DNA of 57,609 bases from Lachnospiraceae bacterium. Lineage in GTDB: Bacteria > Bacillota > Clostridia > Lachnospirales > Lachnospiraceae. The notes below the pieces were generated by a model, which did not search any database, was not told the origin of the DNA, and worked only from the letters and a program-made list of their open reading frames with translations. How positions within the stretch are numbered: position 1 is the stretch's first letter; each line of letters begins with the position of its first letter. The DNA lies in contig CABJBM010000034.1 of the NCBI GenBank assembly GCA_902363835.1, positions 1 through 57,609 on the forward strand, in the 5' to 3' direction. The position numbers and the translations under genes are program-made. Positions 24,448-32,497 of this stretch are shown piece after piece.

Positions 24448-24861
24448 ATGGAACAAGAATTAAAACTTCTCGAAGAATTTCTCAACATGGAATATCACAA
24501 TTTAAGTTGTTATTCCAGGGGGTTAAATCAGACAGAGGCAAGAGATGGTTTTGAAAAAGAGTGGAATCAAACGAAGGATAGGATAGAGCAGATCATAAGA
24601 ATCATGAAGGTTGTTAATGCGGAATCCCATGCCCTAAAGGGAGAGAATAGGAAGAATCTTACCTCGGTAGTGGAAAGGCTTCTGAATGAATCGGCAACTG
24701 CCTATATTGATAGCGAGTCAATTGAAGTAGTTGCCGATTCCAAAGAAGTTAAAAACATAGAGATTAGAGTCATTGATGAGGCACAAAGAAACGTAATAGC
24801 GAGACTCCATGTGAAAATAGCTTTTAAGTGTTTATTGCTTAAGGAGTTTCGGTTTTATTAA
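24448..24861 (+). CDS. Hypothetical early phage protein, 137 aa
   Basis: Good ribosome site (aaggagtaaacgg) before ATG. The N-terminal half is helical and charged (LLEEFLNMEYHNLSCYSRGL), the C-terminal half has a beta-rich segment. No recognised domain. It is the only sense-strand gene between the two hammerhead-like elements, so cleavage at both would leave it on a separate RNA of about 850 nt. Its 3' end overlaps a convergent gene by 23 bp. Confidence 0.55.
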   Translation: MEQELKLLEEFLNMEYHNLSCYSRGLNQTEARDGFEKEWNQTKDRIEQIIRIMKVVNAESHALKGENRKNLTSVVERLLNESATAYIDSESIEVVADSKEVKNIEIRVIDEAQRNVIARLHVKIAFKCLLLKEFRFY

Positions 24862-25105
24862 TTGTTTTGTAGCTGTATGTATGGTCTGAATGAATTGTAC
24901 ATGATACTTCAAGAATGAATTTAGCCAGACCAGATGCAACATCATATATGGCGGTATATGTGTTGCTGTCAGACATTGATTGTCTAGCTATTTTAAGGTC
25001 TAAGCGAGAAGTAGCAGGAAAAATGGATTCTGCATATGCAGCTAATTGGCTCCAACATGGGCAATTTCTTTCAAAATCATTTTGAGTAAGATACGTAAAT
25101 TTCAT
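24839..25105 (-). CDS. Small convergent hypothetical protein, 88 aa
   Basis: On the minus strand ATG 25105 follows ggaaggaga at good spacing. The sequence (MKFTYLTQNDFERNCPCW at the start, ATSRLDLKIARQS in the middle) looks like a folded soluble protein but I recognise no family. It opposes the early operon and sits between the two ribozyme-like elements. It could be a moron expressed in the lysogen. Confidence 0.5.
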   Translation of the reverse strand: MKFTYLTQNDFERNCPCWSQLAAYAESIFPATSRLDLKIARQSMSDSNTYTAIYDVASGLAKFILEVSCTIHSDHTYSYKTINKTETP

Positions 25106-25218
25106 AACAAATTCTCCTTCCAATTTATTTCAGTTCAGTATAACTGATACAAAAACTCTAACATAGATTTTGAAAGGAGTACACCCAAAGAGCTTTATTT
25201 TTTACTTTACAAATTTAA

Positions 25219-25276
25219 GTCGAAACGGAGGCTTGCCTCCGTCCTGTAGGGATAGCCTCCTGCAGCTGATGATGAC
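25219..25276 (+). ncRNA. Type II hammerhead-ribozyme-like element, copy 2
   Basis: Same order as copy 1: GTC, GAAA (25222-25225), stem III CGGAGG/CCTCCG with CTTG loop, U-C cleavage site at 25242-25243, stem I CTGTAGG (25244-25250) with CCTGCAG (25259-25265), CTGATGA (25266-25272), one unpaired T, then GAC. Stem III has G-C swapped for C-G relative to copy 1 while both sides stay paired, and loops differ. It lies 50 bp upstream of the transposase start, so cleavage would leave a transposase mRNA with a short 5'-hydroxyl leader. Confidence 0.7.
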
Positions 25277-25292
25277 AGGCAAAAGGGTGGTG

Positions 25293-27257
25293 ATGTTAGA
25301 CATGGAAATGCTTACTGCTAAACAGGTGGCAGAGGTAAAAGGATGTAGTTACCAATATATCAAAAGAATCATAAAAGATGGGAAGTTAAATGCAGTAGAA
25401 ACTCTGAATGATAAAAACAGAAAAACATATCTAATTCCTTTGAGTGAATTGGATGAGGAGCAGCAGTACAAATGGCATCTGATGAGCAGAGATGAAGAAG
25501 CAGCAGAAGTGTTACCCAAAGCAGAGAAGTCTCCAAAGGAAATTGATCACTTTTCACATGAGGAAAGAGCAGAGATTGATTTTTGGATGGAACTGGTAGA
25601 TAAATGGCAAAACTACAGAGCCATGCCCGGTGTAACATCAAAGACTGCGGTGGATGCCAACTTTGAAGCCTTATGCAAGCTTGAATATCCAGATAAAAAC
25701 ATTTCGGTTGACACTCTGTACCGGAAATGGAAGGCGATAAAAGAAAATAACTTGGATGCTCTCGTTGACAAACGAGGTAAGTGGAAAAAAGGGAAGAGTA
25801 CAATCCCTGATCCGGTATGGCAAGCGTTTTTATACTATTATCTTGACGAAAGCCAGCATCCGATTCAGAAATGCATTGATTATACAAAGCTATGGGTTCA
25901 AGAAAAAAAGCCAGATTTGTATGCCGACATACCGGGGTATTCCTCTTTTTATAGGAGAGTGCAGTCAGATATTTTGGAAGGTGTGAAGGTACTTGGAAGA
26001 GAAGGGGAAAAGGCATTCAGAGATAGATGCGCACCGTATATTAAGCGTATTTATGATGACCTTTACAGTAACGAATGGTGGATTGCAGATAACCATACAT
26101 TTGACGTATTTGTCAGGGACAAGGATGGCAAGCTGCATAGACCGTATTTAACCGCTTTCTTGGATGCAAGGTCAGGAATATTTACCGGATACCATGTAAC
26201 TTACAATCCAAGTTCAGATGCAACGTTAATCGCACTGCGAAAAGGCATTTTGAAACATGGAATACCAGAAAATATATATGTAGATAACGGTCGGGAATTC
26301 CTTAATTATGATATCGGAGGACTTGGACACCGGAAGAAAAAACCGAAGGACGGCATTGAAAAATATGAGCCACCGGGAGTATTCAAGAGGCTTGGAATTA
26401 CGATGACAAATGCCATTGTAAGAAATGCCAAGGCAAAGATTATAGAACGAAGGTTCTTAGATGTAAAAAATGATATGTCAAGGCTGTTTAATACTTACAC
26501 CGGAGGAACGGTTGTTGAAAAGCCGGAACGGTTGAAATATGTATTGAAAAAAGATGCCATATACACAGATGAAGAGTTTGGAGACATTGTGGAATGGCTG
26601 GTGGAATGGTATTTCAACATGGAAGAGTACAACGGAGCAGTAACAGCTGACAAAGGGAAAATTAAGCAGGATGTATTTTATGAACATCTTGAAAGGCAGA
26701 GAAGAGCTTCTGCAGATGAATTGAATTTGATGCTTATGAGAAGCTCAAGACCGCAAAAGGTTGGTAGAAGAGGGGTACACCTTGATATTGCCGGAGGTCG
26801 CATTGATTACTGGAATGATGATTTTGTACATCTTATGTTGGGTCAACAGGTTTATTACCGATATGATCCGGAAGATTTAAGCGAGATAAGGATATACGAC
26901 CTTGAAGATCGCTATGTGATGAGTGTTCCTGCAGATAATGAAGCAGTTCTTTCCTACAACGCTGGAAAAGATGATGTCAAGGCAGCAATGCAAAAGACAA
27001 GAAGGCTTGAAAAAATTGCGAAGGAATACAAAGAAAATATCATGATCAGTGAATGTGACAGGGTTACTGCTATGGAGTTGGTATTATCGAAAGCCAAAAG
27101 AAACAAGGAAGCATATCAAGGGAAAGCGAATCCGGAAGTCGTGGAACTGCAGAGAGCGGTGGAGGAGCCTTTGTTTAGAAAGGTTGTCGGTGGAGCTGAC
27201 CTAGATATTATGAATAAAAACGCAGCTAAAAAACAGGAGGTATTTGATTATGAGTAA
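25293..27257 (+). CDS. MuA-like DDE transposase
   Basis: About 654 residues; starts at ATG 25293 or 25302 after aaagggtgg. An N-terminal HTH (LTAKQVAEVKGCSYQYIKRI) is followed by a DNA-binding region and the rve catalytic core: Asp266 in WIADNHTFDVF, Asp331 in IYVDNGREF and Glu385 in KAKIIERRF. This spacing is near that of MuA (269, 336, 392). A C-terminal Mu-type beta-barrel domain (VHLMLGQQVYYRYDPEDL) follows. It joins phage ends to target DNA during integration and replicative transposition. It overlaps the MuB-like start. Confidence 0.9.
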   Translation: MLDMEMLTAKQVAEVKGCSYQYIKRIIKDGKLNAVETLNDKNRKTYLIPLSELDEEQQYKWHLMSRDEEAAEVLPKAEKSPKEIDHFSHEERAEIDFWMELVDKWQNYRAMPGVTSKTAVDANFEALCKLEYPDKNISVDTLYRKWKAIKENNLDALVDKRGKWKKGKSTIPDPVWQAFLYYYLDESQHPIQKCIDYTKLWVQEKKPDLYADIPGYSSFYRRVQSDILEGVKVLGREGEKAFRDRCAPYIKRIYDDLYSNEWWIADNHTFDVFVRDKDGKLHRPYLTAFLDARSGIFTGYHVTYNPSSDATLIALRKGILKHGIPENIYVDNGREFLNYDIGGLGHRKKKPKDGIEKYEPPGVFKRLGITMTNAIVRNAKAKIIERRFLDVKNDMSRLFNTYTGGTVVEKPERLKYVLKKDAIYTDEEFGDIVEWLVEWYFNMEEYNGAVTADKGKIKQDVFYEHLERQRRASADELNLMLMRSSRPQKVGRRGVHLDIAGGRIDYWNDDFVHLMLGQQVYYRYDPEDLSEIRIYDLEDRYVMSVPADNEAVLSYNAGKDDVKAAMQKTRRLEKIAKEYKENIMISECDRVTAMELVLSKAKRNKEAYQGKANPEVVELQRAVEEPLFRKVVGGADLDIMNKNAAKKQEVFDYE

Positions 27258-28209
27258 ACAGTACAATGCAGCACTACAGGCAAAGCTTGAAAGTTATTTA
27301 CAAAAAGAAAGTTTAAGTCAGGCAAAGGCAGCACCGATTCTTGGAATCAGTGCCAGTACACTTAGCCAGTACCGCAGAAGTATTTATGAAAAGGGCGATA
27401 TTTCAGAAGTGGAAAAAAAGCTGGAGGAGTTCTTCCGAATCAAGGAAGAACAGGAAGCCAACACGAAAAAGGCAGAGCCATACCGGACAATGCAAAACTA
27501 CATACCGACCTCAATTTCAGAAGGTGCTTACAAGCTGATCCGTTACTGCCAACTGGAAAAAGGTATTGTGGTCATTGACGGAGATGCCGGAATCGGAAAG
27601 ACAAAGGCAGCTGCCAAGTTTCTGCAGGACAATCCAAGCACTACTGTTTACTTAAAGGCATCCCCTTCTACTGGCACTTTAAGAAGCCTTTTAAAGAATA
27701 TTGCGAGGGCTTTGAAATTATCAGACAACCAAAGAACGGATGACCTGAGTTTCACTATTCAGGACACGCTGAAAAATACGGATAAAATCATTATTATTGA
27801 TGAAGCACAGAATTTGAAATTTTCTGCACTTGAGGAAATCAGCAGATGGACAGATGAAGATATGATGACCGGAAAGCCGGGAATCGGAATTGTACTAATC
27901 GGAAACGTGGAAGTCTATAACCGGATGCTAGGAAAACAGGAAGCTATGTTTGCCCAGCAATTCAACCGTTCAAGGCTGCATGGGAGATATCGTACAACGG
28001 ATATTCTGAAGGAAGATGTAACAAAGCTATTTCCTGTACTAAGGGAGAGGGAAATGAAAGAGGAAATTTCATACCTCTACCGGATCAGCCACAGCAAATG
28101 GGGAATCCGGGGCATGGTAAATGTATTTAACAATGCGGTTAATAATGAGGACATCTCATTAAAAGGACTTGAGAAGATGGCAAACACTATGGGAATCCGG
28201 TTCATTTAA
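27250..28209 (+). CDS. MuB-like AAA+ ATPase, target-DNA activator
   Basis: ATG 27250 overlaps the transposase stop (ATGAGTAA) after AGGAGG. Residues 15-45 form an HTH (APILGISASTLSQYRRS) as in MuB. Walker A is GDAGIGKTK at about 112, Walker B is IIIIDEAQN. MuB-like proteins bind DNA, deliver target DNA to the transposase and protect prophage DNA. 319 residues, typical length for this class. Confidence 0.9.
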   Translation: MSKQYNAALQAKLESYLQKESLSQAKAAPILGISASTLSQYRRSIYEKGDISEVEKKLEEFFRIKEEQEANTKKAEPYRTMQNYIPTSISEGAYKLIRYCQLEKGIVVIDGDAGIGKTKAAAKFLQDNPSTTVYLKASPSTGTLRSLLKNIARALKLSDNQRTDDLSFTIQDTLKNTDKIIIIDEAQNLKFSALEEISRWTDEDMMTGKPGIGIVLIGNVEVYNRMLGKQEAMFAQQFNRSRLHGRYRTTDILKEDVTKLFPVLREREMKEEISYLYRISHSKWGIRGMVNVFNNAVNNEDISLKGLEKMANTMGIRFI

Positions 28210-28222
28210 GGAGGTGGCAAGG

Positions 28223-28303
28223 GTGCAAGCAGTTTATATTACTGGAATGATTTGTTTTACAGTTATTGTACTGGCTCTCATTGGGAAATCAAAGAAAAAA
28301 TAG
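28223..28303 (+). CDS. Single-helix membrane peptide, 26 aa
   Basis: GTG start 6 bp after aaggaggtgg. The peptide is one hydrophobic helix (TGMICFTVIVLALIG) ending in KSKKK. It sits between the MuB-like gene and another membrane protein. Short but with a strong ribosome site; could act on membrane or host physiology. No family known to me. Confidence 0.5.
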   Translation: MQAVYITGMICFTVIVLALIGKSKKK

Positions 28304-28315
28304 GAGGATATTTTT

Positions 28316-28624
28316 ATGAAGCGTTTAAGCGTAAGATCGAAGGTTATGGTTATTGGATTTGTTTTGGGATTAGCTGCAACTGGATTGATGGCAAGCCTGA
28401 TCGTAGGGCAAAAGGTAGGACTGACCGGAATGTTAATTGTATCAGCGGTGATGCTGGTAACGTACATCTTTGGCTGGTACATAGGGAGAGAGGCAAAGGT
28501 TTCCTGTCAGTACAATAAAGCATGGGAGGACGGATACCGGGAAGGAAGAATTGATGGAGCTTTGGAAGTAGGAGTTCCGGTGCATCCAAATTGCAGATGT
28601 GTCACAAAGGAAAAGGGGCAGTAA
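28316..28624 (+). CDS. Small phage membrane protein, 102 aa
   Basis: Ribosome site taggagg before ATG. Two hydrophobic helices (VMVIGFVLGLAATGLMASLIV and MLIVSAVMLVTYIFGWYIG), then a basic/acidic tail with HPNCRCVTK. The tail motif resembles the HPNCxCxT end of MuF-like proteins, possibly by chance. Function unknown. The last codons and stop lie in the first hairpin of the structured element at 28615. Confidence 0.6.
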   Translation: MKRLSVRSKVMVIGFVLGLAATGLMASLIVGQKVGLTGMLIVSAVMLVTYIFGWYIGREAKVSCQYNKAWEDGYREGRIDGALEVGVPVHPNCRCVTKEKGQ

Positions 28625-28685
28625 GCCCCACCTTAATGCAGCCACCGCTGGTGATGGTCACAAGCCCATAAAATGCAGAGTGAGG
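28615..28685 (+). ncRNA. Unassigned structured RNA element, copy A
   Basis: GGGGC/GCCCC hairpin (28615-28629), then a 56-nt block (28630-28685) that recurs at 30213-30268 with 53/56 identity. Possible pairings: CCTTA with TGAGG closing the block, CACC/GGTG, and ATGG/CCAT. Two ATGCAG boxes lie in joining regions. The copies differ only in loops, while the first hairpin is rebuilt differently. It lies 33 nt before the transglycosylase start. Candidate cis-regulatory RNA; no known class recognised. Confidence 0.55.
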
Positions 28686-28717
28686 TAGCATGACAACTGA
28701 ATATAAAGGAGGTCAAC

Positions 28718-29380
28718 GTGAGAAAAAGGACAGTAGTAGGCTGTGTTGTTATCTCTGCAGCCTTGCTTTGGGGAATCCCACTGAATAGTGTAGGAGAAGG
28801 AATCCCAAAGCCGGAGAGCAGTTTAGAGAATGTGACGGTCGAACCAAGTGCTATAACGACATTGGCTTCCCATCCGGTAATAAGCCATACCTCTACGGAA
28901 AAAGAAGAGAGCTTGGAACCTGAAGCACAGGAGCCGGAGTTATCTGCAGATGAATTTATCCCTTACAATGTACCATTGGACACAGAGCTTCAGAAGTACA
29001 TAAGTGAGCTTTGCATACAAAACGATGTGCCAATGGAGCTAATACTCGCCATGATTGATCATGAGAGCAGCTACAGGGCAGACGTGGTAAGCAAGACGAA
29101 TGATTACGGTCTTATGCAGATAAACAGGTGTAACCATGAATGGATTCAGGAAGAGCTTGGCATTTCAGATTACTTAAATCCGAAGGAAAATGTAAGAGCT
29201 GGGATATATATCATAAAACTTCATCTTGATAAGTTTGGAGATACCAGCATGGCTCTTATGGCATACAATCTCGGAGAAAATGGGGCAGCAAGATTGTGGA
29301 AAAAAGGAAGATATGAAACGGAGTATTCCAAAACAATCATGGAAATTGCAGAATGCATAAAAAGCGGAGGTGGCAAATGA
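28718..29380 (+). CDS. Lytic transglycosylase (SLT domain), early phage protein
   Basis: GTG start after aaaggagg. An N-terminal signal/anchor (VVGCVVISAALLWGIPL), a Ser/Glu linker, then an SLT domain from residue 95: PMELILAMIDHESSYRADVV with the catalytic Glu, DYGLMQINR, and MALMAYNLGENGAARLW. It cleaves peptidoglycan glycan strands outside the membrane. In an early operon it may help DNA entry or remodelling rather than final lysis, which the amidase at 55238 serves. Confidence 0.8.
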   Translation: MRKRTVVGCVVISAALLWGIPLNSVGEGIPKPESSLENVTVEPSAITTLASHPVISHTSTEKEESLEPEAQEPELSADEFIPYNVPLDTELQKYISELCIQNDVPMELILAMIDHESSYRADVVSKTNDYGLMQINRCNHEWIQEELGISDYLNPKENVRAGIYIIKLHLDKFGDTSMALMAYNLGENGAARLWKKGRYETEYSKTIMEIAECIKSGGGK

Positions 29381-29565
29381 AGAATGGGAAAAAGCCTACA
29401 TTGGCACAAAAGAAACTCCTGAAGAGCAAAGGCTATGTGCCTGAAAACTGGCTCATTGTAAAGGATACAACTGAGTATATGGAGATCGTAAGCCGGATGG
29501 AGTTAAAAAGGATACGCACTAAGACGATTCGAACTAAAAAAATCTATAAACAGGAGGTTGATTAA
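29377..29565 (+). CDS. DUF6906-like small phage protein
   Basis: ATG 29377 overlaps the previous stop and follows cggagg. Sixty-two residues starting MKNGKKPTLAQKKLLKSKG and containing ENWLIVKDTTEYMEIV, the pattern of DUF6906 (K-x-G-K-x-P-T...N-W-L-x-x-K), common in Firmicutes phages. Function unknown. Confidence 0.65.
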   Translation: MKNGKKPTLAQKKLLKSKGYVPENWLIVKDTTEYMEIVSRMELKRIRTKTIRTKKIYKQEVD

Positions 29566-29813
29566 TGAAAATTACAGTCAGGCAGCAAGGGGAATCCGGT
29601 GGCATAGCTTGCCTTCCTATGGCGGTTAATATTCCAAAACCTATGTCAAAAGATTGGAAAAAGGTATCGTGTCCGATTTGTGGAGCAGATTGCTGGGAGT
29701 CAGATTTAGCAAGAAAAATTATTGCAAAGGGAACGATGGTAGTGTGTACCATGTGTGCTTTGAAAATTGGTTTAAGTGGGAGTGAGCAGGAGAAAAATCA
29801 TGACAAAGAGTGA
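29565..29813 (+). CDS. Small zinc-ribbon phage protein, 82 aa
   Basis: Starts with one base overlapping the previous stop. CPIC at about residues 37-40 and CTMC at about 65-68 form a two-knuckle zinc ribbon. No other domain. Role unknown, possibly nucleic-acid binding. It overlaps the next gene by 14 bp. Confidence 0.6.
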   Translation: MKITVRQQGESGGIACLPMAVNIPKPMSKDWKKVSCPICGADCWESDLARKIIAKGTMVVCTMCALKIGLSGSEQEKNHDKE

Positions 29814-30198
29814 ATGGGATAAAGTAAAAAAAGCTCTTGAAAGTCTTTGGGGTGTTGTTGAACTAAAAATTGATGGATATCAAATATCCCTTTCATTGGT
29901 CAGAGTAAGTACATACAAGCTTGCCATTGCCATTTATGTTAATGGAGTATTCAAGGGAGAATGGCTTATGAAAGAATGCGATGAACGGCAACGCTTTCTT
30001 CCTAAAAAAGAACGCTCGCTGCTTACGGCAAAAGATAAAGCAAGCTGGAAGAAACTTCCTAAGAAAACCCAAAAGGAACTTGAAGAGAAATATAACAGAA
30101 AATATGAATGTTATGCTTCACATTGGACTTCCTTTGGTGCATTAAAAAAACACCTGATTGCAAACAACACAAGCATAGAGTTGATATCAATCAAATAG
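29800..30198 (+). CDS. Phage hypothetical protein, 132 aa
   Basis: Start ATG 29800 after caggaga. The sequence has a beta-rich middle (DGYQISLSLVRVSTYKLAIAI) and a basic helical tail (KKERSLLTAKDKASWKKLPK). I recognise no named family; such proteins are common in Clostridia phages. Its stop codon is the first base of the structured element at 30198. Confidence 0.6.
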   Translation: MTKSEWDKVKKALESLWGVVELKIDGYQISLSLVRVSTYKLAIAIYVNGVFKGEWLMKECDERQRFLPKKERSLLTAKDKASWKKLPKKTQKELEEKYNRKYECYASHWTSFGALKKHLIANNTSIELISIK

Positions 30199-30268
30199 GG
30201 GCATCTTGCCCCACCTTAATGCAGCCACCATTGGTGATGGTCACAAGCCCATGAAATGCAGAGTGAGG
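30198..30268 (+). ncRNA. Unassigned structured RNA element, copy B
   Basis: GGGGCA/TGCCCC hairpin (30198-30212), then the block at 30213-30268, 53/56 identical to copy A. The outer hairpin is one pair longer and has another loop, so pairing is kept while sequence changes. It ends 33 nt before the AbrB-like ATG at 30302, the same distance as copy A to its gene. Confidence 0.55.
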
Positions 30269-30301
30269 ACACCTTGAAAATTGAATAAGGAGGATGAGAG
30301 A

Positions 30302-30556
30302 ATGCTGACTCATAAAAAGGTAACCAAAAGCGGTGGCATCACAATACCAAGAGCAGTCAGACAGGGAGCAGGAATACTTCCGGGAACGGCGGTTGATATT
30401 ATCACAGATGAAGCTGGGATACATATTACAAAGCACGTTCCCACCTGTTTCCATTGTGGCTCTGTAGATGATGTTATCTCACGTTTTGAAATTGAAATCT
30501 GCAAAAGCTGTGCAGAGGCATTACTGGAGGGTTTTACAGATGGAACAGACGAATGA
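30302..30556 (+). CDS. AbrB/SpoVT-type DNA-binding protein with zinc knuckles
   Basis: ATG 30302 after aaggagg. Residues 1-45 are an AbrB swapped-hairpin domain (KKVTKSGGITIPRAVRQGAG, LPGTAVDI). The C-terminal half carries CFHC and CKSC, a small zinc-binding module. It probably regulates phage or host transcription as a dimer. It overlaps the next gene by 17 bp. Confidence 0.75.
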   Translation: MLTHKKVTKSGGITIPRAVRQGAGILPGTAVDIITDEAGIHITKHVPTCFHCGSVDDVISRFEIEICKSCAEALLEGFTDGTDE

Positions 30557-31190
30557 AATTAAAGCAAAGGTGGATGAGCTCGCCGATCTGACGAAACAGC
30601 AGAGTGAAATTAAAACGAAAATTGACAGTATCAAGGCATGGTTCGAAACAATGGCAGTAGAAGATCTCCGGGATACCAAATTGAAGACAGCGGAGTATTG
30701 GGGAAATGCAAGCGCAAAGGTCATTGTTGGCAATAGTGAAACAGTGAAGCCTATTTCCATGACTATGATCAAAAAGATGCTCGGAGATGTATTTGGGGAT
30801 TTTGTCAAGGAGGAAACTACCTACAAAATGACGGAACCATGTAAGCGGTTATTTTCCATGATGTTCATGGGAAATTATACCGAAGGAAGTCTTGATGCCA
30901 CGATAAAGGCTATCACTGCGGATGAAAAAATCCAGCGCACTCTGAAAAAGAAGCTGAAAGGGAAATATGAAAAGGATGCTGCCACTCTCGCCAAAGTTGC
31001 AGGACTTTCAGAAACAGAAGCCAGTGATTGGGCATACTTGGCTGCGGAGATTATTAATTGGGAGTGGATGATACAGATTCTTGCGTCTGCTGAATGGAAA
31101 GGCACACCACAGGAAGCCATTGATATTATCAAAGCAGCCATTATTGTGGATGAGGGAATCAAGGTTACAGTAGAATCAGAAAAAGAATAA
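30540..31190 (+). CDS. Phage hypothetical protein, 216 aa
   Basis: ATG 30540 follows ctggagg inside the previous gene. The N-terminal 45 residues are a coiled coil (KAKVDELADLTKQQSEIKTK), the rest is helical. It occupies the place of Mu early accessory genes between ner-type and gemA-type genes. Gam-like function would be a guess; I see no decisive motif. Confidence 0.55.
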   Translation: MEQTNEIKAKVDELADLTKQQSEIKTKIDSIKAWFETMAVEDLRDTKLKTAEYWGNASAKVIVGNSETVKPISMTMIKKMLGDVFGDFVKEETTYKMTEPCKRLFSMMFMGNYTEGSLDATIKAITADEKIQRTLKKKLKGKYEKDAATLAKVAGLSETEASDWAYLAAEIINWEWMIQILASAEWKGTPQEAIDIIKAAIIVDEGIKVTVESEKE

Positions 31191-31205
31191 CGAAAGGAGG
31201 AGCAT

Positions 31206-31682
31206 ATGCAAAAGATTGAGGCATTCCAGATCAAAAAGATTTATGCCATCGGTAATGCCCTCGGAATGGTGCAGACGGGCAATACCGAAGATGAACTGCA
31301 TCTGCTGATTGGTGGTGCGACCGGAAAGGATTCAGTAAAGGAGCTTTCTTACAAAGAAGCCAGTATGGTTATTATGAGGCTGGAGCAGCTGCAGAGCAAC
31401 AATGCTCCTCCTAAGAAAAAAAGCACCAAGAAGTATGAAGCAGTTCCGGGAGGAATTACAGAAGGGCAGCAAAAGAAAATATGGGCTCTCATGTATGAAC
31501 TTAAAAAGCTGGATAAAGAACAAAGTGCTGCACAGCTCGGTGACAGGCTTTGTGGTATTATCAAAAAGGAATTAAAGGTTGAAAGCAAAGCTAAGAATCC
31601 ATTTGTGTGGCTTGATTATAAAGCCGGAAATAAGCTGATTGAAATTCTAAAAAAATATGTCAATCATGCAAAAAAGAATTGA
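31206..31682 (+). CDS. GemA-like regulatory protein (DUF1018/Gp16 family)
   Basis: Good ribosome site gaaaggagg. The second half matches the Mu GemA/DUF1018 pattern (ITEGQQKKIWALMYELKKL, then NPFVWLDYKAGNKLIEIL). GemA of Mu modulates host gene expression and DNA topology. The N-terminal half (residues 1-70) is a separate helical domain not obvious in Mu. It directly precedes the Mor-like gene, as in Mu. Confidence 0.65.
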   Translation: MQKIEAFQIKKIYAIGNALGMVQTGNTEDELHLLIGGATGKDSVKELSYKEASMVIMRLEQLQSNNAPPKKKSTKKYEAVPGGITEGQQKKIWALMYELKKLDKEQSAAQLGDRLCGIIKKELKVESKAKNPFVWLDYKAGNKLIEILKKYVNHAKKN

Positions 31683-31692
31683 GGTGATGTAG

Positions 31693-32022
31693 GTGGATTT
31701 AAAAATTGAAGAACTAAGGGAAGAACAACAGCAGATAGCGGAAGTGATTGGAGTTGAGGCTTATTTGATGCTTACCAAAAGGTTTGGAGGAACCTCTATC
31801 TACATCGCCAAAGCAGAGGAGATACTACAGAGGAAAAGCCGGGATGAAAAGATAAGAAATGAATTCAATGGCAGCAATTATTCACAGCTGGCAACAAAGT
31901 ACGGATTGACAGAAGTTTGGATTCGGACTATAGTTTATGATAAAGCGGAAGAGATAAAAAAGAAACCGATTCAAGGGCAGATGAGCCTGAGTGACTATAT
32001 AAAACCCCAAGAAAATGAATAA
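31693..32022 (+). CDS. Mor/C-like middle-transcription activator
   Basis: GTG start after gaggtgatg. The 109 residues match the Mor family: N-terminal IAEVIGVEAYLMLTKRFGGTS dimer region, then an HTH (YSQLATKYGLTEVWIRTIV). In Mu, Mor activates the middle promoter to start late gene expression. A strong terminator follows at 32047, marking the end of the early operon. Confidence 0.75.
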   Translation: MDLKIEELREEQQQIAEVIGVEAYLMLTKRFGGTSIYIAKAEEILQRKSRDEKIRNEFNGSNYSQLATKYGLTEVWIRTIVYDKAEEIKKKPIQGQMSLSDYIKPQENE

Positions 32023-32046
32023 AGCACTTTATGTGTATCTCTTATG

Positions 32047-32095
32047 AAAAAGAAGATAAACTTGCTATTAGAAGCAAGGATATCTTCTTTTTTTA
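32047..32095 (+). terminator. Terminator at the end of the early operon
   Basis: AAAAGAAGATA pairs perfectly with TATCTTCTTTT, the inner stem CTTGCT/AGCAAG adds stability, and a T run follows. No clear promoter lies between it and the next gene at 32121, so later genes need either read-through or an activated start here. Confidence 0.8.
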
Positions 32096-32120
32096 TTATG
32101 TTTTTTGGGGGGTGAGATGG

Positions 32121-32492
32121 TTGGAACAGTGGGCAATTACTACGGCAATTACACTTGGAATTGGAGCTATAACCTATTTCCTAAAAAGAACAATGAGCCG
32201 GGTAGATAAGAGTGAGGATGAAATTGGTAAGTTGAAAGAAGATTCCATCAAGAAACCGGAACTGAAGGAAAATATTTCAGAACTTAAATCCGAGATCAAG
32301 CAGATTCGTGAGGACTATACACCAAAGGAAACTCATGAAAAAGATTTTGATGAATGTAAAAATGAAATTAAGCAGATAAAATCTGATTACATAATGAAAG
32401 AGGATTTTTATAGGGAATTAAATAAGGTGGATAGAAAGCTGGATTACATTACAAACATTTTAATGGAAGCCTTCAAAGGGAAAGGAGTATAG
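32121..32492 (+). CDS. Membrane-anchored coiled-coil phage protein
   Basis: TTG 32121 after ggggggtga. One transmembrane helix (WAITTAITLGIGAITYFL) then a long charged coiled coil (KLKEDSIKKPELKENISELK and more). The topology resembles Mu-like phage small proteins that precede the head genes and spanin- or holin-associated proteins. Exact role unknown. Confidence 0.6.
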   Translation: MEQWAITTAITLGIGAITYFLKRTMSRVDKSEDEIGKLKEDSIKKPELKENISELKSEIKQIREDYTPKETHEKDFDECKNEIKQIKSDYIMKEDFYRELNKVDRKLDYITNILMEAFKGKGV

Positions 32493-32497
32493 AGCAG

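Noticed and set aside
28561..28624. MuF-like HPNCRC tail in the small membrane protein
   Set aside because: The motif is short and the rest is a two-helix membrane protein; probably coincidence.
28630..28685. Hammerhead reading of the second repeated element
   Set aside because: It lacks the CTGANGA and GAAA core in any permuted order.
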